64,000 nt of DNA, from contig NZ_CP070506.1 in assembly GCF_016925675.1 (NCBI RefSeq), forward strand, positions 742,501 to 806,500, given 5' to 3'. The notes beneath the pieces were generated by a model. The model ran no database searches. It was not told where the DNA came from and worked only from the letters and a program-made list of their open reading frames with translations. Origin of the DNA: Pseudomonas hygromyciniae. Lineage in GTDB: Bacteria > Pseudomonadota > Gammaproteobacteria > Pseudomonadales > Pseudomonadaceae. Of the stretch, positions 31,129 to 38,884 are shown piece by piece; within the stretch, counting starts at the first letter, position 1, and each line of letters opens with the position of its first letter. The translations under genes were made by a program, and so were the position numbers.

Positions 31129-31272
31129 CTTGTTGTGGCGAGGGGGCTTGTCCCCCGCTGGGCGGCGAAGCCGCCCCAGTAGGCCCCCCGACTTCCTTCA
31201 GATAGACCGAGGCGGTAGGTTTTGGGGCGGCTTCGCCACCCAGCGGGGGACAAGCCCCCTCGCCACAACAAG
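31129..31272. repeat. Long intergenic inverted repeat, same family as 2118-2261
   Basis: Arms 31129-31177 and 31224-31272 (49 bases each) are complementary at 48 of 49 positions around a 46-base loop. They share CTTGTTGTGGCGAG with the repeat at 2118-2261. The repeat lies between convergent mmsB and the cupin fragment. A partial extra arm is visible just upstream (GGCTTGTGGCAAGGGGGCTTG). Confidence 0.9.
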
Positions 31273-31294
31273 CTGGTTTGTCCCAAAGTCTGTA

Positions 31295-31456
31295 TCAGGC
31301 AAACACGAAATACTTACGCACCGTCTCGACCACTTCCCACGTGCCCTTCATGCCGGGCTCCACCACAAAGATATCCCCTGCGCGCAAATGGATCGGTTCC
31401 AGGCCGTCCGGGGTGATCACGCAGTAGCCTTCCTGGAAATGGCAGTATTCCCACTT
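31295..31456 (-). pseudogene. Cupin-domain gene, 3' part (interrupted by mobile element)
   Basis: This encodes the C-terminal half of a small cupin: KWEYCHFQEGYCVITPDG followed by IHLRAGDIFVVEPG and ending VRKYFVFA. The 5' part lies at 36707-36895, 5.25 kb away. Joining 36713 to 31456 restores one in-frame 114-residue gene reading ...VEYVKWEYCHFQ.... The frame upstream of this half is element sequence and gives an accidental 64-codon ORF from 31489. The intact family is a one-domain cupin with no firm function known to me. Confidence 0.9.
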
Positions 31457-31458
31457 AT

Positions 31459-31469
31459 TTGGTAGACCT
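31459..31469 (+). repeat. Left terminal inverted repeat of the element
   Basis: TTGGTAGACCT begins two bases inside the left CCACTT junction. It matches the right-end TTGGTCGACCT (read inwards, 36706-36696) at 10 of 11 positions. A second shared GTGTTAC follows at 31477-31483 (right copy 36691-36685 in reverse). Confidence 0.7.
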
Positions 31470-31475
31470 TGTAAC

Positions 31476-31528
31476 AGTGTTACTGCCATCCAAGCCCCGT
31501 ATTTTCGGGCTCTCCGGGCAGTAACACT
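31476..31528. repeat. Left-end inverted repeat with internal hairpin (possible terminator)
   Basis: AGTGTTACTGCC (31476-31487) and GGCAGTAACACT (31517-31528) are perfect 12-base inverted repeats. Between them AGCCCCG...CGGGCT can form a further stem. The structure lies 12 bp after the stop of the last element gene, so it may end the recombinase transcript or form a recombinase-binding array. Confidence 0.65.
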
Positions 31529-31539
31529 AATCGGGGGTT

Positions 31540-31947
31540 TCAGCGTTTTCTGATGTCTACAACGTTGTTGCTTTCGAGCCTTGAATGCAGCTCCGCATTC
31601 TGAAGCATCAAGGCGGCGTTTACGGAGGCGATCTCAGCTAACTGAGCTCGTAGCTCCTTAATCTCCGCTCGAAGCTCTGAAGCCTTCTGACGCTGCTCGC
31701 TAAGGGCCTGCCTGGTCACATCTCTCTGTTGTCTAACGTCGTTGTTCGCCAGCAACCGAATCTGCTCTGCGAGATCCGGGTAATTGTTATGAATAGTTGC
31801 GTTGCTTACCCCCGCCTCTTCAGCGACAGCTTTGATGGATATCTTCCGATCTTTCGCTATAACTTTTGGTCGGCCATTCGTGATTGCAGTAATCGCCAGG
31901 CGAATCGACCTTCTGGTCTGTTCGCCCTTGGAAAGTATTTTATCCAT
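31540..31947 (-). CDS. Small HTH/coiled-coil accessory protein of the element (TnpC/GmtX-like position)
   Basis: A 135-residue basic protein. Residues about 35-65 (ISIKAVAEEAGVSNATIHNNYPDLAEQIR) look like a TetR-type helix-turn-helix. Residues 75-125 are heptad-rich and charged (QRQKASELRAEIKELRAQLAEI), indicating a coiled coil. It is the last gene of the element operon and overlaps the end of the 613-residue recombinase gene by 8 bp. Size and position match the accessory TnpC of Tn554, which affects orientation and efficiency of transposition there. Function here is inferred only from position. Confidence 0.7.
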   Translation of the reverse strand: MDKILSKGEQTRRSIRLAITAITNGRPKVIAKDRKISIKAVAEEAGVSNATIHNNYPDLAEQIRLLANNDVRQQRDVTRQALSEQRQKASELRAEIKELRAQLAEIASVNAALMLQNAELHSRLESNNVVDIRKR

Positions 31948-33781
31948 GTGTCATCTCCACTGGCGCCCCAAGGTCTTTGAGCACCTTCTCGCATCTTGCT
32001 ACATCCCTACGGACACGCTCTAGACCTGATTCACCTATATCAGTCAGGTCAAGCAGCTCAATTTGCTGTTCATAGATGCCTTGCCAGACCGGCAACTTAG
32101 TGTCGTCGATCAGAGAGTTAACACAGTCTCCGCAACGGGTTGCTTCTAGGCCAGAGCCTCCCACACAGTTTCCAAGGTCGTTAGTGCACCAAGCAACGGA
32201 GGTTGCTCGGATGTGAACAAAATCAGCAACTGTCTTCACCATCTCCGAACGATCCTGATAGGTCTTGATTTGGGCAGCCCGGAATTTCATTACGCCATCT
32301 GCGAGGCCACCACTAAGTGGAGTAGTCTCATCAAGCATATGATCGATGATGCTTTCTTTTGCCTCGCTGTAAGCCTGCATGAGCTCGTCCAGCAGGTCAG
32401 AGTCCTTTTGCTCATTTGCGGCGTAGAGAGCGGTCATGTCCAGACTCCAGTGCTTGAAGTGTTTCTTCAAGTATCGAAGATCACCATGAGCACTCCGAAC
32501 AACATATACAGCGAAAGTTCTTCGGAACTGGTGCGAGGTCAGGTTCCAGTCAAGCCCCAGGTCGGTGCAATAGCCGGTTAATAAGTTACCTAAGTTGGCG
32601 AGAGTGCTTATCTCGCCCGTGATGGTATGTTTCCCTAGGAAGATCACATCCTTGTGGCGCGATAATTGTGCGGCAATGTGGCAGTCAGCGTTCACAGAGA
32701 ATAGCTCATCTATTTTCTGTTTTAGCTCCTCGCGTAGTGGGGCCGTTATCTTGGCTGCAACTGAAATAGCTTGGTGGGTAGCCTCGGTAACAACCCACTC
32801 CGTGTCACCTTCTCCGGTTTTCTCTGAGCGCCCGCGCATCCAGTAGATGGTTTTTCCATCAGAGTCTTCCGTCGTAAAACGACAATCCTCTTTGAGAGAA
32901 TGCAGCTCATGGATTCTCACTCCGCTGGTAGTCAAAATTATAACTGCGCAAGCAATATACGTTTTCCTGAGTTCACCAAGAACTTCTCTTAACCCACCGT
33001 CGAAGCCCTGACTCTGCAGAAAAGGAGATGTATATAAAGTTTGGTTGCCGCGTGAGGTCAGCGTCGAAATGATCTGGCGGGATGCATCTCTCAGCTCGAT
33101 AAGATACTCCGCTCGCTCCATGTGACTTACTGACTGTTGAAAAAGCACAGCTAGGATGTCATCCGGGATCACAGGCGTTTTACCCTTGAGATACCATTCA
33201 GTTCCATTTTTTCCAGATAGTGTTGATGCAGAGGAATCCGGCCAAGGATGTCGCATGGGATCAACAGTATCTTGACTCAACAAGTGAAGCTGTTCCACGC
33301 CAGTAAATCTCAGGCGCAGAGCGTCAATAGTGAGCAAGGCCTCTTTACGGCCTTTGACAAGCTTGGTGTCCAGCGTGTAGTTGGAGAACAGTAGAGGGTT
33401 GATCGCGTTAAGGCTGTCGGTGTGCTTGCTTATGTAGTTTAAAAAGCTTAACGCGTTCGTGAAAAATAGCTTAATGGTGCTCCCTCTAGGTGGTTGTCCA
33501 AAGAGGCCAAATAATGAGTATTTCAGAACGCACAATTTCAGAATATGAACAAATTTGGATGGCACGGTTTTGAAGTTTAGACGTTTGAACGACTTTGTTA
33601 CGCTGGTGGTAAATTGTGAATCAGGAATGATCCAAACATCATCAAAAAAGCTACTGAGTACCAACAGCTTACCACTCGGAGTGGTCGTGTAAGAAAAGAT
33701 GACCTTGGAGAAGTCATTGGTTATCAGTGCCTCGCTTACTTCTAAATTGTTCCGCACGATAACTGCGTCAGCGCTATTCAT
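31940..33781 (-). CDS. Tyrosine recombinase, third of trio (613 aa, TnpB-like)
   Basis: A 613-residue protein with the tyrosine recombinase catalytic domain in the C-terminal half. Arg I is in TTSGVRIHEL, the beta-hairpin Lys in RSEKTGEGD, HxxR in LTSHQFRRTF, then FKHWSLDMTALYA with the H/W position and the nucleophilic Tyr. The set looks complete. After it comes a cysteine cluster C-x6-C-x10-C-x2-C (WCTNDLGNC...CGDC), probably zinc-binding. The N-terminal ~250 residues are probably an arm/core-binding region. Coupled to the preceding gene by ATGA and to the following one by an 8-bp overlap. Length is close to Tn554 TnpB (630 aa). Confidence 0.85.
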   Translation of the reverse strand: MNSADAVIVRNNLEVSEALITNDFSKVIFSYTTTPSGKLLVLSSFFDDVWIIPDSQFTTSVTKSFKRLNFKTVPSKFVHILKLCVLKYSLFGLFGQPPRGSTIKLFFTNALSFLNYISKHTDSLNAINPLLFSNYTLDTKLVKGRKEALLTIDALRLRFTGVEQLHLLSQDTVDPMRHPWPDSSASTLSGKNGTEWYLKGKTPVIPDDILAVLFQQSVSHMERAEYLIELRDASRQIISTLTSRGNQTLYTSPFLQSQGFDGGLREVLGELRKTYIACAVIILTTSGVRIHELHSLKEDCRFTTEDSDGKTIYWMRGRSEKTGEGDTEWVVTEATHQAISVAAKITAPLREELKQKIDELFSVNADCHIAAQLSRHKDVIFLGKHTITGEISTLANLGNLLTGYCTDLGLDWNLTSHQFRRTFAVYVVRSAHGDLRYLKKHFKHWSLDMTALYAANEQKDSDLLDELMQAYSEAKESIIDHMLDETTPLSGGLADGVMKFRAAQIKTYQDRSEMVKTVADFVHIRATSVAWCTNDLGNCVGGSGLEATRCGDCVNSLIDDTKLPVWQGIYEQQIELLDLTDIGESGLERVRRDVARCEKVLKDLGAPVEMTHG

Positions 33782-35406
33782 TGTACTTCCTCAATTTCGA
33801 TGAGGTCAGTGTTTTTGATTGGCGATCTCCATAGGAGGTGTGGCTTGCTTGCTGCCAATTCTTTCGCCCCTTGAATTTTCGCTGCGTCAAATTTAGGCGC
33901 AATATCTCTATTAATGATTCTAAGAATGTAGGAATACTCGCGATTCCATCGCTTAGCACCCAACTCAGATCTCAGAGATACCACGTGGTTGTAGAAGCTA
34001 AACAGTTTATGTAGATCATCCCCGGTAACGACAAAACTTTGGCATTTGAAGCAGCCGAAAACTTCGAGACAGATTTTTCCATTTTTGGGGGCGCGATGGC
34101 CGTTGCGACTGTCCTGGCAACTGGCGACTGATGTCCGCTCAACGCTACGCGACAACAGTTCTCGGTTTCTGACCTCGCCCATGAAAGCATGGTCTTTTTC
34201 AGCATCTACAGGTGGCGCAAGGTAGTGATCATCGCTCACCTTGACAGAGTGCCCGGCGAGGGCGGCGGCCACTATAGGATCATGTCCTGAAAGCTCAAAA
34301 ACTCTGTTTGAAAATGTCTTCCGGAGCTTTGAGATATTAACTACCAGACGTTGTCCCTTATCATCTTCAAGAAGGTATTTCTCTGCCAGCAACTTTCCTG
34401 CGTATTGCACGACATCCGACTTTATCCGAGCAGGTTTTGGATCGGCCCTGGTGCTTTGCCGAAAAATAAAAAGAGACTCAGGATAATCACTCTTGAGTCT
34501 GAGCTCCTGGTTCCTCTGCTCGACCATCCTAAAGACCGAATCTACACGCGGTGCCATCTCGTGGGCACTCTCTACTGTTGAGCTTCCACGAAGCGAGCTG
34601 ATCTGGGTGTTCTTACCTCGGCGCTTATAGGTTACTAATAGCCGCTTGTGAGGGTGGAATGGATGAGGCTGCAAAGCGTCGACCCTTAATTCGAACAAGG
34701 GCTGAGCGTTTAGTCCAGTACAAGTGGAAATCCATAGCAAACACATGCCAAGCTCGCTTGAAGATAGCGGGCCGGTTTCGCTTTTTATCCGGTGGATTTC
34801 GGCTGATAATGCCTGCGCCAACCTTCTCCTCTCGCCGGGAGTGTAGGCTGTCTCGCCTTTGTACTTTTTATTAATGTTTGGATAAGGCTTTTTGGGGAAG
34901 CTTACTTTCAGATCAATATGCTTAATTGCGGTTAGCACAGACTTGGTTTTGAGATAGTACGAGCGCTGCGCAGTGTAGCTCAAGTTTGAAGCAAGGTGTT
35001 GCATGTAGGCCAGAATGAAGGTTCTGTCTAGATCGGCGATCTTAAGTTCATTCTGCGAGGTTGCTGCCGCCCAGATTTCACAAAACTTGAATAGCTTAGT
35101 GAGTCCTGCATTGCAGTACCCGATAACAGTTACGACCGAAAGATCAGTTTGATTGCTGTTTAATGATCTTTCCAGAAGTTCAACTATGGTCGACTGGCAC
35201 TTAATTACAACATCATCATAGCCCTTTCCATAGAAGGGGCCGAAGTCATATATCCGTTGGCTGGATGAGCTCGGGGGAAACGCTATGAAGGTTTGTTTCG
35301 GTATCTCGTCGGGAGCCGTCTCTTTCTTTGGGGCCCTCAGCGCCGAAACCAAGGATGGATCTGTAATCTTGAAATTTTTCTTTTTCACTGCGCAATGCCT
35401 TGGCAC
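33778..35406 (-). CDS. Tyrosine recombinase-like protein, second of trio (542 aa, degenerate active site)
   Basis: A 542-residue recombinase-fold protein. The Arg I segment reads CTGLNAQPLFEL, with Asn where TGLR is expected. The HxxR box reads ISKLRKTF, keeping Arg but with Ser for His. The later LAGHSVKVSDDHYLAP keeps the second His and the Tyr. A C-terminal cysteine set (ASCQDS..., ICLEVFGCFKC) resembles a zinc ribbon. Its 5' end overlaps the first recombinase gene by 22 bp and its stop overlaps the third (ATGA). It may be a structural or partner subunit rather than a full catalyst. That is inference. Confidence 0.82.
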   Translation of the reverse strand: MPRHCAVKKKNFKITDPSLVSALRAPKKETAPDEIPKQTFIAFPPSSSSQRIYDFGPFYGKGYDDVVIKCQSTIVELLERSLNSNQTDLSVVTVIGYCNAGLTKLFKFCEIWAAATSQNELKIADLDRTFILAYMQHLASNLSYTAQRSYYLKTKSVLTAIKHIDLKVSFPKKPYPNINKKYKGETAYTPGERRRLAQALSAEIHRIKSETGPLSSSELGMCLLWISTCTGLNAQPLFELRVDALQPHPFHPHKRLLVTYKRRGKNTQISSLRGSSTVESAHEMAPRVDSVFRMVEQRNQELRLKSDYPESLFIFRQSTRADPKPARIKSDVVQYAGKLLAEKYLLEDDKGQRLVVNISKLRKTFSNRVFELSGHDPIVAAALAGHSVKVSDDHYLAPPVDAEKDHAFMGEVRNRELLSRSVERTSVASCQDSRNGHRAPKNGKICLEVFGCFKCQSFVVTGDDLHKLFSFYNHVVSLRSELGAKRWNREYSYILRIINRDIAPKFDAAKIQGAKELAASKPHLLWRSPIKNTDLIEIEEVQ

Positions 35407-36521
35407 ATTTCATCAAGTTCGCTTTGGTAACTATCCATGACGTTGCTTTCGAGTATGTCGAGAACGTGTAAGTATTTCTCAGTTGTACTCAAGCTTGCAT
35501 GACCCATCCTGTCTCGGATGTACATTAGTGGGTCAAACTTACAATTCAATTTTCGTAGTAAGTAAAGGGAGTGTGTTGCATAAGTATGGCGTAGAATGTG
35601 CGGCCTTACATGAAAAGATAATCCCAGGTCGTTGTAGATCTTATTCAATCCACGCCCATTGCTGCTCCAAGGTAACCCTTCAGAGTTAAGAAATAAGATA
35701 GATTGAAACTCACCGCTTAGTGATGCCCTGGCGCCACGTTCTAGCTGAATATAACGCCAAAGGTCTTCCATTAGTGAGATGGGGACATCTATACCTCTCG
35801 GTTTGCTGCCTTTTAAGATCATGTCTTCAGGCTTCAAGTTAATGCGCACGTGAAACCTAGAGCCACTGAGGCCGGCAGGGTTAACTATATACTTTGTTGG
35901 GAATGTCAAAAGCTCTTGCTTTCGAAGGCCCGTGGCTAAAGCAAGCCTTGTAATCAGCTTGTGCTCAGTGTTTTTGATTGAGCTCAGTAGTTCTTTGACT
36001 TGCCCATGAGTTAATACGTGTATTCTTGTTTTTTGTGTCGAAAGGAGCACGTCCGGTGTTGTCTTCCAACCGCCGCTGGTATCTGTGTGGGCCAAGAATC
36101 CCTTTGAGGTTGGAACTTTAACTTCTTCGATTTGATATGGAAGTGAGTTTACCCAGCCTTTCCTTAAAGCAAATTTATAGAATTTAATAACGATGCGCAG
36201 CCGTGCATTGACGGTACTGGTTGCAAGTCCGCAATCCTTAACGCTCCAGTCTCGATAAACTGAAAGTATGGTGTTATCGCGATCTGAGTTGTCTCTCCAG
36301 TCGAGTTCATTGGCATGACAGAACGCGAGAAAGTCGTAGAGCGCTGAGCCATAAACGTCCCAACTTCCTTCACTTTTTACGCGCCCGCGCTTGATGCATT
36401 CATTAACCAGGAACTCGAAAGGCTCTTGAAGGACGACCATCCTGTCACTGAGGATCAAGGGGAAATTAGGGTATGGCCTTCCCAATACCTTGAAGCTCTC
36501 CGTTGAAAAAACGAGCCTCAT
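35385..36521 (-). CDS. Tyrosine recombinase, first of trio (378 aa, TnpA-like)
   Basis: A 378-residue site-specific recombinase. The N-terminal SAM-like core-binding domain spans about 35-140 and the catalytic domain about 165-360. Catalytic residues are all visible: Arg in ATGLRKQELL, Lys in LKGSKPRG, HxxR in PHILRHTYAT, His in MGHASLSTTEKY and the Tyr of EKYLH. Length is close to Tn554 TnpA. It is the promoter-proximal gene of the element, starting 185 bp inside the right end. The ribosome binding site (CCAAGG, 11 bases upstream) is weak. Codon use and lower GC differ from flanking host genes. Confidence 0.88.
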   Translation of the reverse strand: MRLVFSTESFKVLGRPYPNFPLILSDRMVVLQEPFEFLVNECIKRGRVKSEGSWDVYGSALYDFLAFCHANELDWRDNSDRDNTILSVYRDWSVKDCGLATSTVNARLRIVIKFYKFALRKGWVNSLPYQIEEVKVPTSKGFLAHTDTSGGWKTTPDVLLSTQKTRIHVLTHGQVKELLSSIKNTEHKLITRLALATGLRKQELLTFPTKYIVNPAGLSGSRFHVRINLKPEDMILKGSKPRGIDVPISLMEDLWRYIQLERGARASLSGEFQSILFLNSEGLPWSSNGRGLNKIYNDLGLSFHVRPHILRHTYATHSLYLLRKLNCKFDPLMYIRDRMGHASLSTTEKYLHVLDILESNVMDSYQSELDEMCQGIAQ

Positions 36522-36648
36522 CGACGGCTTAGCCTTGGAGCAACAAGCACCAGAGCGCCGGTCAGTCTCGTAGGTTCAAGATCTTGGAATCGCGAAGGAG
36601 GTGGTGCTGAGAGGGTCACGCTTGCGGCCTAGGAGAGGAAGGGCCGCG

Positions 36649-36677
36649 AATATAGAAGGGGATCGGGGAGGGGTCAA
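36649..36677 (-). promoter_or_regulatory. Inward promoter of the recombinase operon
   Basis: On the minus strand TTGACC (36677-36672) and TATATT (36654-36649) are spaced by 17 bp, a near-consensus sigma-70 promoter. It lies only 29 bp inside the right junction and points into the recombinase operon. The transcript would have a leader of about 120 bases (36522-36648) before the first recombinase. Confidence 0.75.
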
Positions 36678-36695
36678 CTGATTTGTAACACCTTG

Positions 36696-36706
36696 AGGTC
36701 GACCAA
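36696..36706 (-). repeat. Right terminal inverted repeat of the element
   Basis: Read inwards from the junction it is TTGGTCGACCT, matching the left end TTGGTAGACCT at 10 of 11 bases. It abuts CCACTT (36707-36712) with no spacer, whereas the left copy has two extra bases. Confidence 0.7.
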
Positions 36707-36895
36707 CCACTTCACATACTCCACCCGCCATTTGCCGGGGGTGCAGATCCAGGTGCCCATGATCTTGCTGCCGTCTTCGCTGGTATAGGCGTTGAGGTTG
36801 ACGGTGTGCGGGTCGCCTTCGAGCTTCTCCCATTTGCAGGCATCCAGGACCGGCAGGGGGTGGGTATCGCGCAATACGGTGATGGGCTGGGACAT
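36707..36895 (-). pseudogene. Cupin-domain gene, 5' part (interrupted by mobile element)
   Basis: It starts at ATG 36895 (MSQPITVLRD) with a GGAG ribosome binding site and runs through CKWEKLEGDPHTVNL and GTWICTPGKWRVEYVKW to the CCACTT junction at 36707. Beyond that, the frame enters the element and stops after about 10 foreign codons. The 3' part is at 31295-31456. Together they encode a 114-residue single-cupin protein. The break removes the second cupin strand set, so the product should be non-functional. Confidence 0.9.
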
Positions 36896-37021
36896 GATGG
36901 CTCCAAGGCAGGGAAGGGAAAGGTGAACCCTATAGCGCCGGGGCAAATGCCTATGGTCTGAACTCGACATCGGGATGCCCAGAAGCGCAGCTCACACACT
37001 CTGCAAAAATACACAAAACCC

Positions 37022-37112
37022 CTGTGGGAGCGGGCTTGCTCGCGAAAGCGGTGGGTCAGTTGATGAATCATTGCCTGACACTGCGCAATCGCGGGCAAGC
37101 CCGCTCCCACAT
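37022..37112. repeat. REP-type inverted repeat upstream of kynB
   Basis: CTGTGGGAGCGGGCTTGCTCGCG (from 37022) pairs with CGCGGGCAAGCCCGCTCCCAC (to about 37111). The repeat lies in the 365-bp gap between the broken cupin gene and kynB. The rest of the gap (37113-37260) must hold the kynBA promoter, but no clear -35/-10 was fixed. Confidence 0.8.
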
Positions 37113-37260
37113 TTGATCTGCGGTGGCTGAAGGATCCATTCACTAATCAGACATTTCTTCGCAGTAAGTACGAAAGAAATCAGCCTTTGCGCTGGAATTC
37201 GCAAGAATATTTACCGCTGGCCCTCGTATCATTCACTTTAGAAACAACCGAGAGCCTCGT

Positions 37261-37911
37261 ATGAATCCAATAAAAACGTGGTGGGATATCAGCCCACCCT
37301 TGAGCACCGCCACCCCGACGTGGCCGGGCGATACGCCGTTCCAGGAAGAGCGCGTCTGGCAGTTCGGCCCCGAATGCCCGGTCAACGTTGGGCGCATCAC
37401 CCTGTCGCCCCACACCGGCGCCCATGTCGATGCGCCGTTGCACTACAGCGCCGACGGTGCGCCCATCGGCGAAGTCTCGCTGGAGGTGTACATGGGCCCC
37501 TGCCGGGTGGTGTATTGCCTGGACGGCGGCGCGCTGGTGCAGCCGGAGCAGTTGCAAGGCCACCTGGATAACCTGCCGGAACGGGTTCTGTTGCGTACTT
37601 ATCAACAGGCGCCACTGACTAATTGGGATTCGAGCTTCACCGCCGTCGCCCAAGAAACCGTCGAGCTGCTGGCCAGCCTGGGCGTACGTTTGATTGGCAT
37701 CGACACCCCGTCCCTGGACCCGCAACAGTCCAAGACCATGGATGCTCACAACGCTGTCGCCCGTCATGGCATGGCGATTCTCGAAGGCATCGTGCTCGAC
37801 GATGTACCGCAAGGCGATTACGAGTTGATCGCCCTGCCGCTGCGTTTTGCCAACCTCGATGCCAGCCCGGTACGAGCAATCCTGCGCCCGCTCAAGGAGC
37901 CCACGCGATGA
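37261..37911 (+). CDS. kynB: Kynurenine formamidase (arylformamidase)
   Basis: A 216-residue metal-dependent cyclase-like hydrolase. The [12 protein letters not shown] segment (residues about 49-60) carries the HxGxHxD...H metal ligands of bacterial KynB, and [19 protein letters not shown] (about 143-161) completes the site. It hydrolyses N-formylkynurenine to kynurenine and formate, step 2 of tryptophan breakdown. Its TGA overlaps the kynA ATG (ATGA), so the two are coupled even though KynA acts first. Confidence 0.94.
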   Translation: MNPIKTWWDISPPLSTATPTWPGDTPFQEERVWQFGPECPVNVGRITLSPHTGAHVDAPLHYSADGAPIGEVSLEVYMGPCRVVYCLDGGALVQPEQLQGHLDNLPERVLLRTYQQAPLTNWDSSFTAVAQETVELLASLGVRLIGIDTPSLDPQQSKTMDAHNAVARHGMAILEGIVLDDVPQGDYELIALPLRFANLDASPVRAILRPLKEPTR

Positions 37912-38765
37912 GCCAGTGTCCTTTCTCCCCTGATTACCAGCCGCCGGAAGAGTGGCATAACGCCGAGCTGAATTTTTCCGAGTCCATGAGCTACGGCGAT
38001 TACCTGGACCTGGGCAAAGTGCTCACGGCCCAGCACCCGCTGTCGCCGGACCATAACGAAATGCTGTTTATCATCCAGCACCAGACTTCCGAGCTGTGGA
38101 TGAAGCTGATGCTCCACGAACTCAAGGCCGCCCGTGAGCACGTGCGCCTGGGTGAGCTGGCGCCGGCGTTCAAGATGCTGGCGCGGGTGTCGCGCATCTT
38201 CGACCAACTGGTGCACGCCTGGGCGGTCCTGGCGACCATGACGCCGTCGGAATACAAGTCGATCCGCCCGTACCTGGGGCAGTCGTCGGGTTTCCAGTCG
38301 TTCCAGTACCGGGAAATCGAGTTCATCCTCGGCAACAAAAGCGCGGCGCTGTTGCGGCCTCACGCCCACCGCCCGGAGTTGCTCAAGGAGCTGCAAGTGG
38401 CGATTGCCACGCCGTCGCTGTATGACGAGGCGATCAACCTGATGATCAAGGCGGGCCTGGCGATTGACCCGCAGCGCGCGCAACGCGATCCGACGGCGCC
38501 TACGGTGCATGACGAATCCGTGGAGGCGGCGTGGCGCGAGGTGTATCGCGATCCGAACCGTTACTGGGACCTGTATCAGTTGGCCGAGAAGTTTATCGAC
38601 CTGGAGGACTCGTTCCGCCAATGGCGCTTCCGCCATGTCACCACCGTAGAGCGAATCATCGGTTTCCAGCCGGGCACCGGCGGCACCGAAGGTGTGGGGT
38701 ACTTGCGCAAGATGCTCGACACCGTGCTGTTCCCCGAGCTGTGGCGAGTGCGTTCAACGCTGTAA
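37908..38765 (+). CDS. kynA: Tryptophan 2,3-dioxygenase
   Basis: A 285-residue heme dioxygenase. It has [15 protein letters not shown] (about 20-34), [24 protein letters not shown] with substrate/heme-pocket residues (about 46-69), [18 protein letters not shown] (about 125-142) and [15 protein letters not shown] near the C-terminus with the heme-proximal His just before (RHVTTVERI). It opens the indole ring of tryptophan with O2 to give N-formylkynurenine. The start at 37908 (MSQCPFS) overlaps kynB. A strong terminator follows. Confidence 0.95.
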   Translation: MSQCPFSPDYQPPEEWHNAELNFSESMSYGDYLDLGKVLTAQHPLSPDHNEMLFIIQHQTSELWMKLMLHELKAAREHVRLGELAPAFKMLARVSRIFDQLVHAWAVLATMTPSEYKSIRPYLGQSSGFQSFQYREIEFILGNKSAALLRPHAHRPELLKELQVAIATPSLYDEAINLMIKAGLAIDPQRAQRDPTAPTVHDESVEAAWREVYRDPNRYWDLYQLAEKFIDLEDSFRQWRFRHVTTVERIIGFQPGTGGTEGVGYLRKMLDTVLFPELWRVRSTL

Positions 38766-38766
38766 T

Positions 38767-38795
38767 AAAAAAGCCCCGGTTCTCCGGGGCTTTTT
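38767..38795 (+). terminator. Rho-independent terminator after kynA
   Basis: AAAAAGCCCCGG TTCT CCGGGGCTTTTT: a 7-bp GC stem with A/T flanks and a T-run, immediately after the kynA stop. Confidence 0.93.
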
Positions 38796-38884
38796 CATTG
38801 GCAATACATTCCTATTGTGGCCCTGTTCATATGGGCGCCGGGCTAGCCTTAAACGAACGCAATGCTCAAAGCAGCGAAGATCAA

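Larger units (their letters stand above)
31457..36706 (-). mobile_element. Tyrosine-recombinase-trio transposon inserted in cupin gene (Tn554/GMT-like)
   Basis: A 5250-bp element, AT-richer than its surroundings, interrupts the cupin gene. It is flanked by CCACTT on both sides (31451-31456 and 36707-36712). It contains only four same-strand overlapping genes: tyrosine recombinases of 378, 542 and 613 residues and a 135-residue helper. Order and sizes recall Tn554 (TnpA 361, TnpB 630, TnpC 125) with an extra middle recombinase. They also recall the gamma-mobile-trio (GMT) and recombinase-in-trio (RIT) classes. A promoter sits just inside the right end and hairpins lie inside the left end. No cargo is seen. 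Boundaries are read directly from the restored host frame; class membership is inference. Confidence 0.88.

Noticed and set aside
31295..31489. 64-codon ORF starting MAVTLLQGLPNKWEY as an intact gene
   Set aside because: Its first ~11 codons are mobile element sequence; the remainder is the 3' half of the split cupin gene.
31457..36706. Hidden cargo such as a defence or toxin-antitoxin gene in the element
   Set aside because: The four recombination genes overlap and fill it; the only gaps (83 and 185 bp) hold a hairpin and a promoter.
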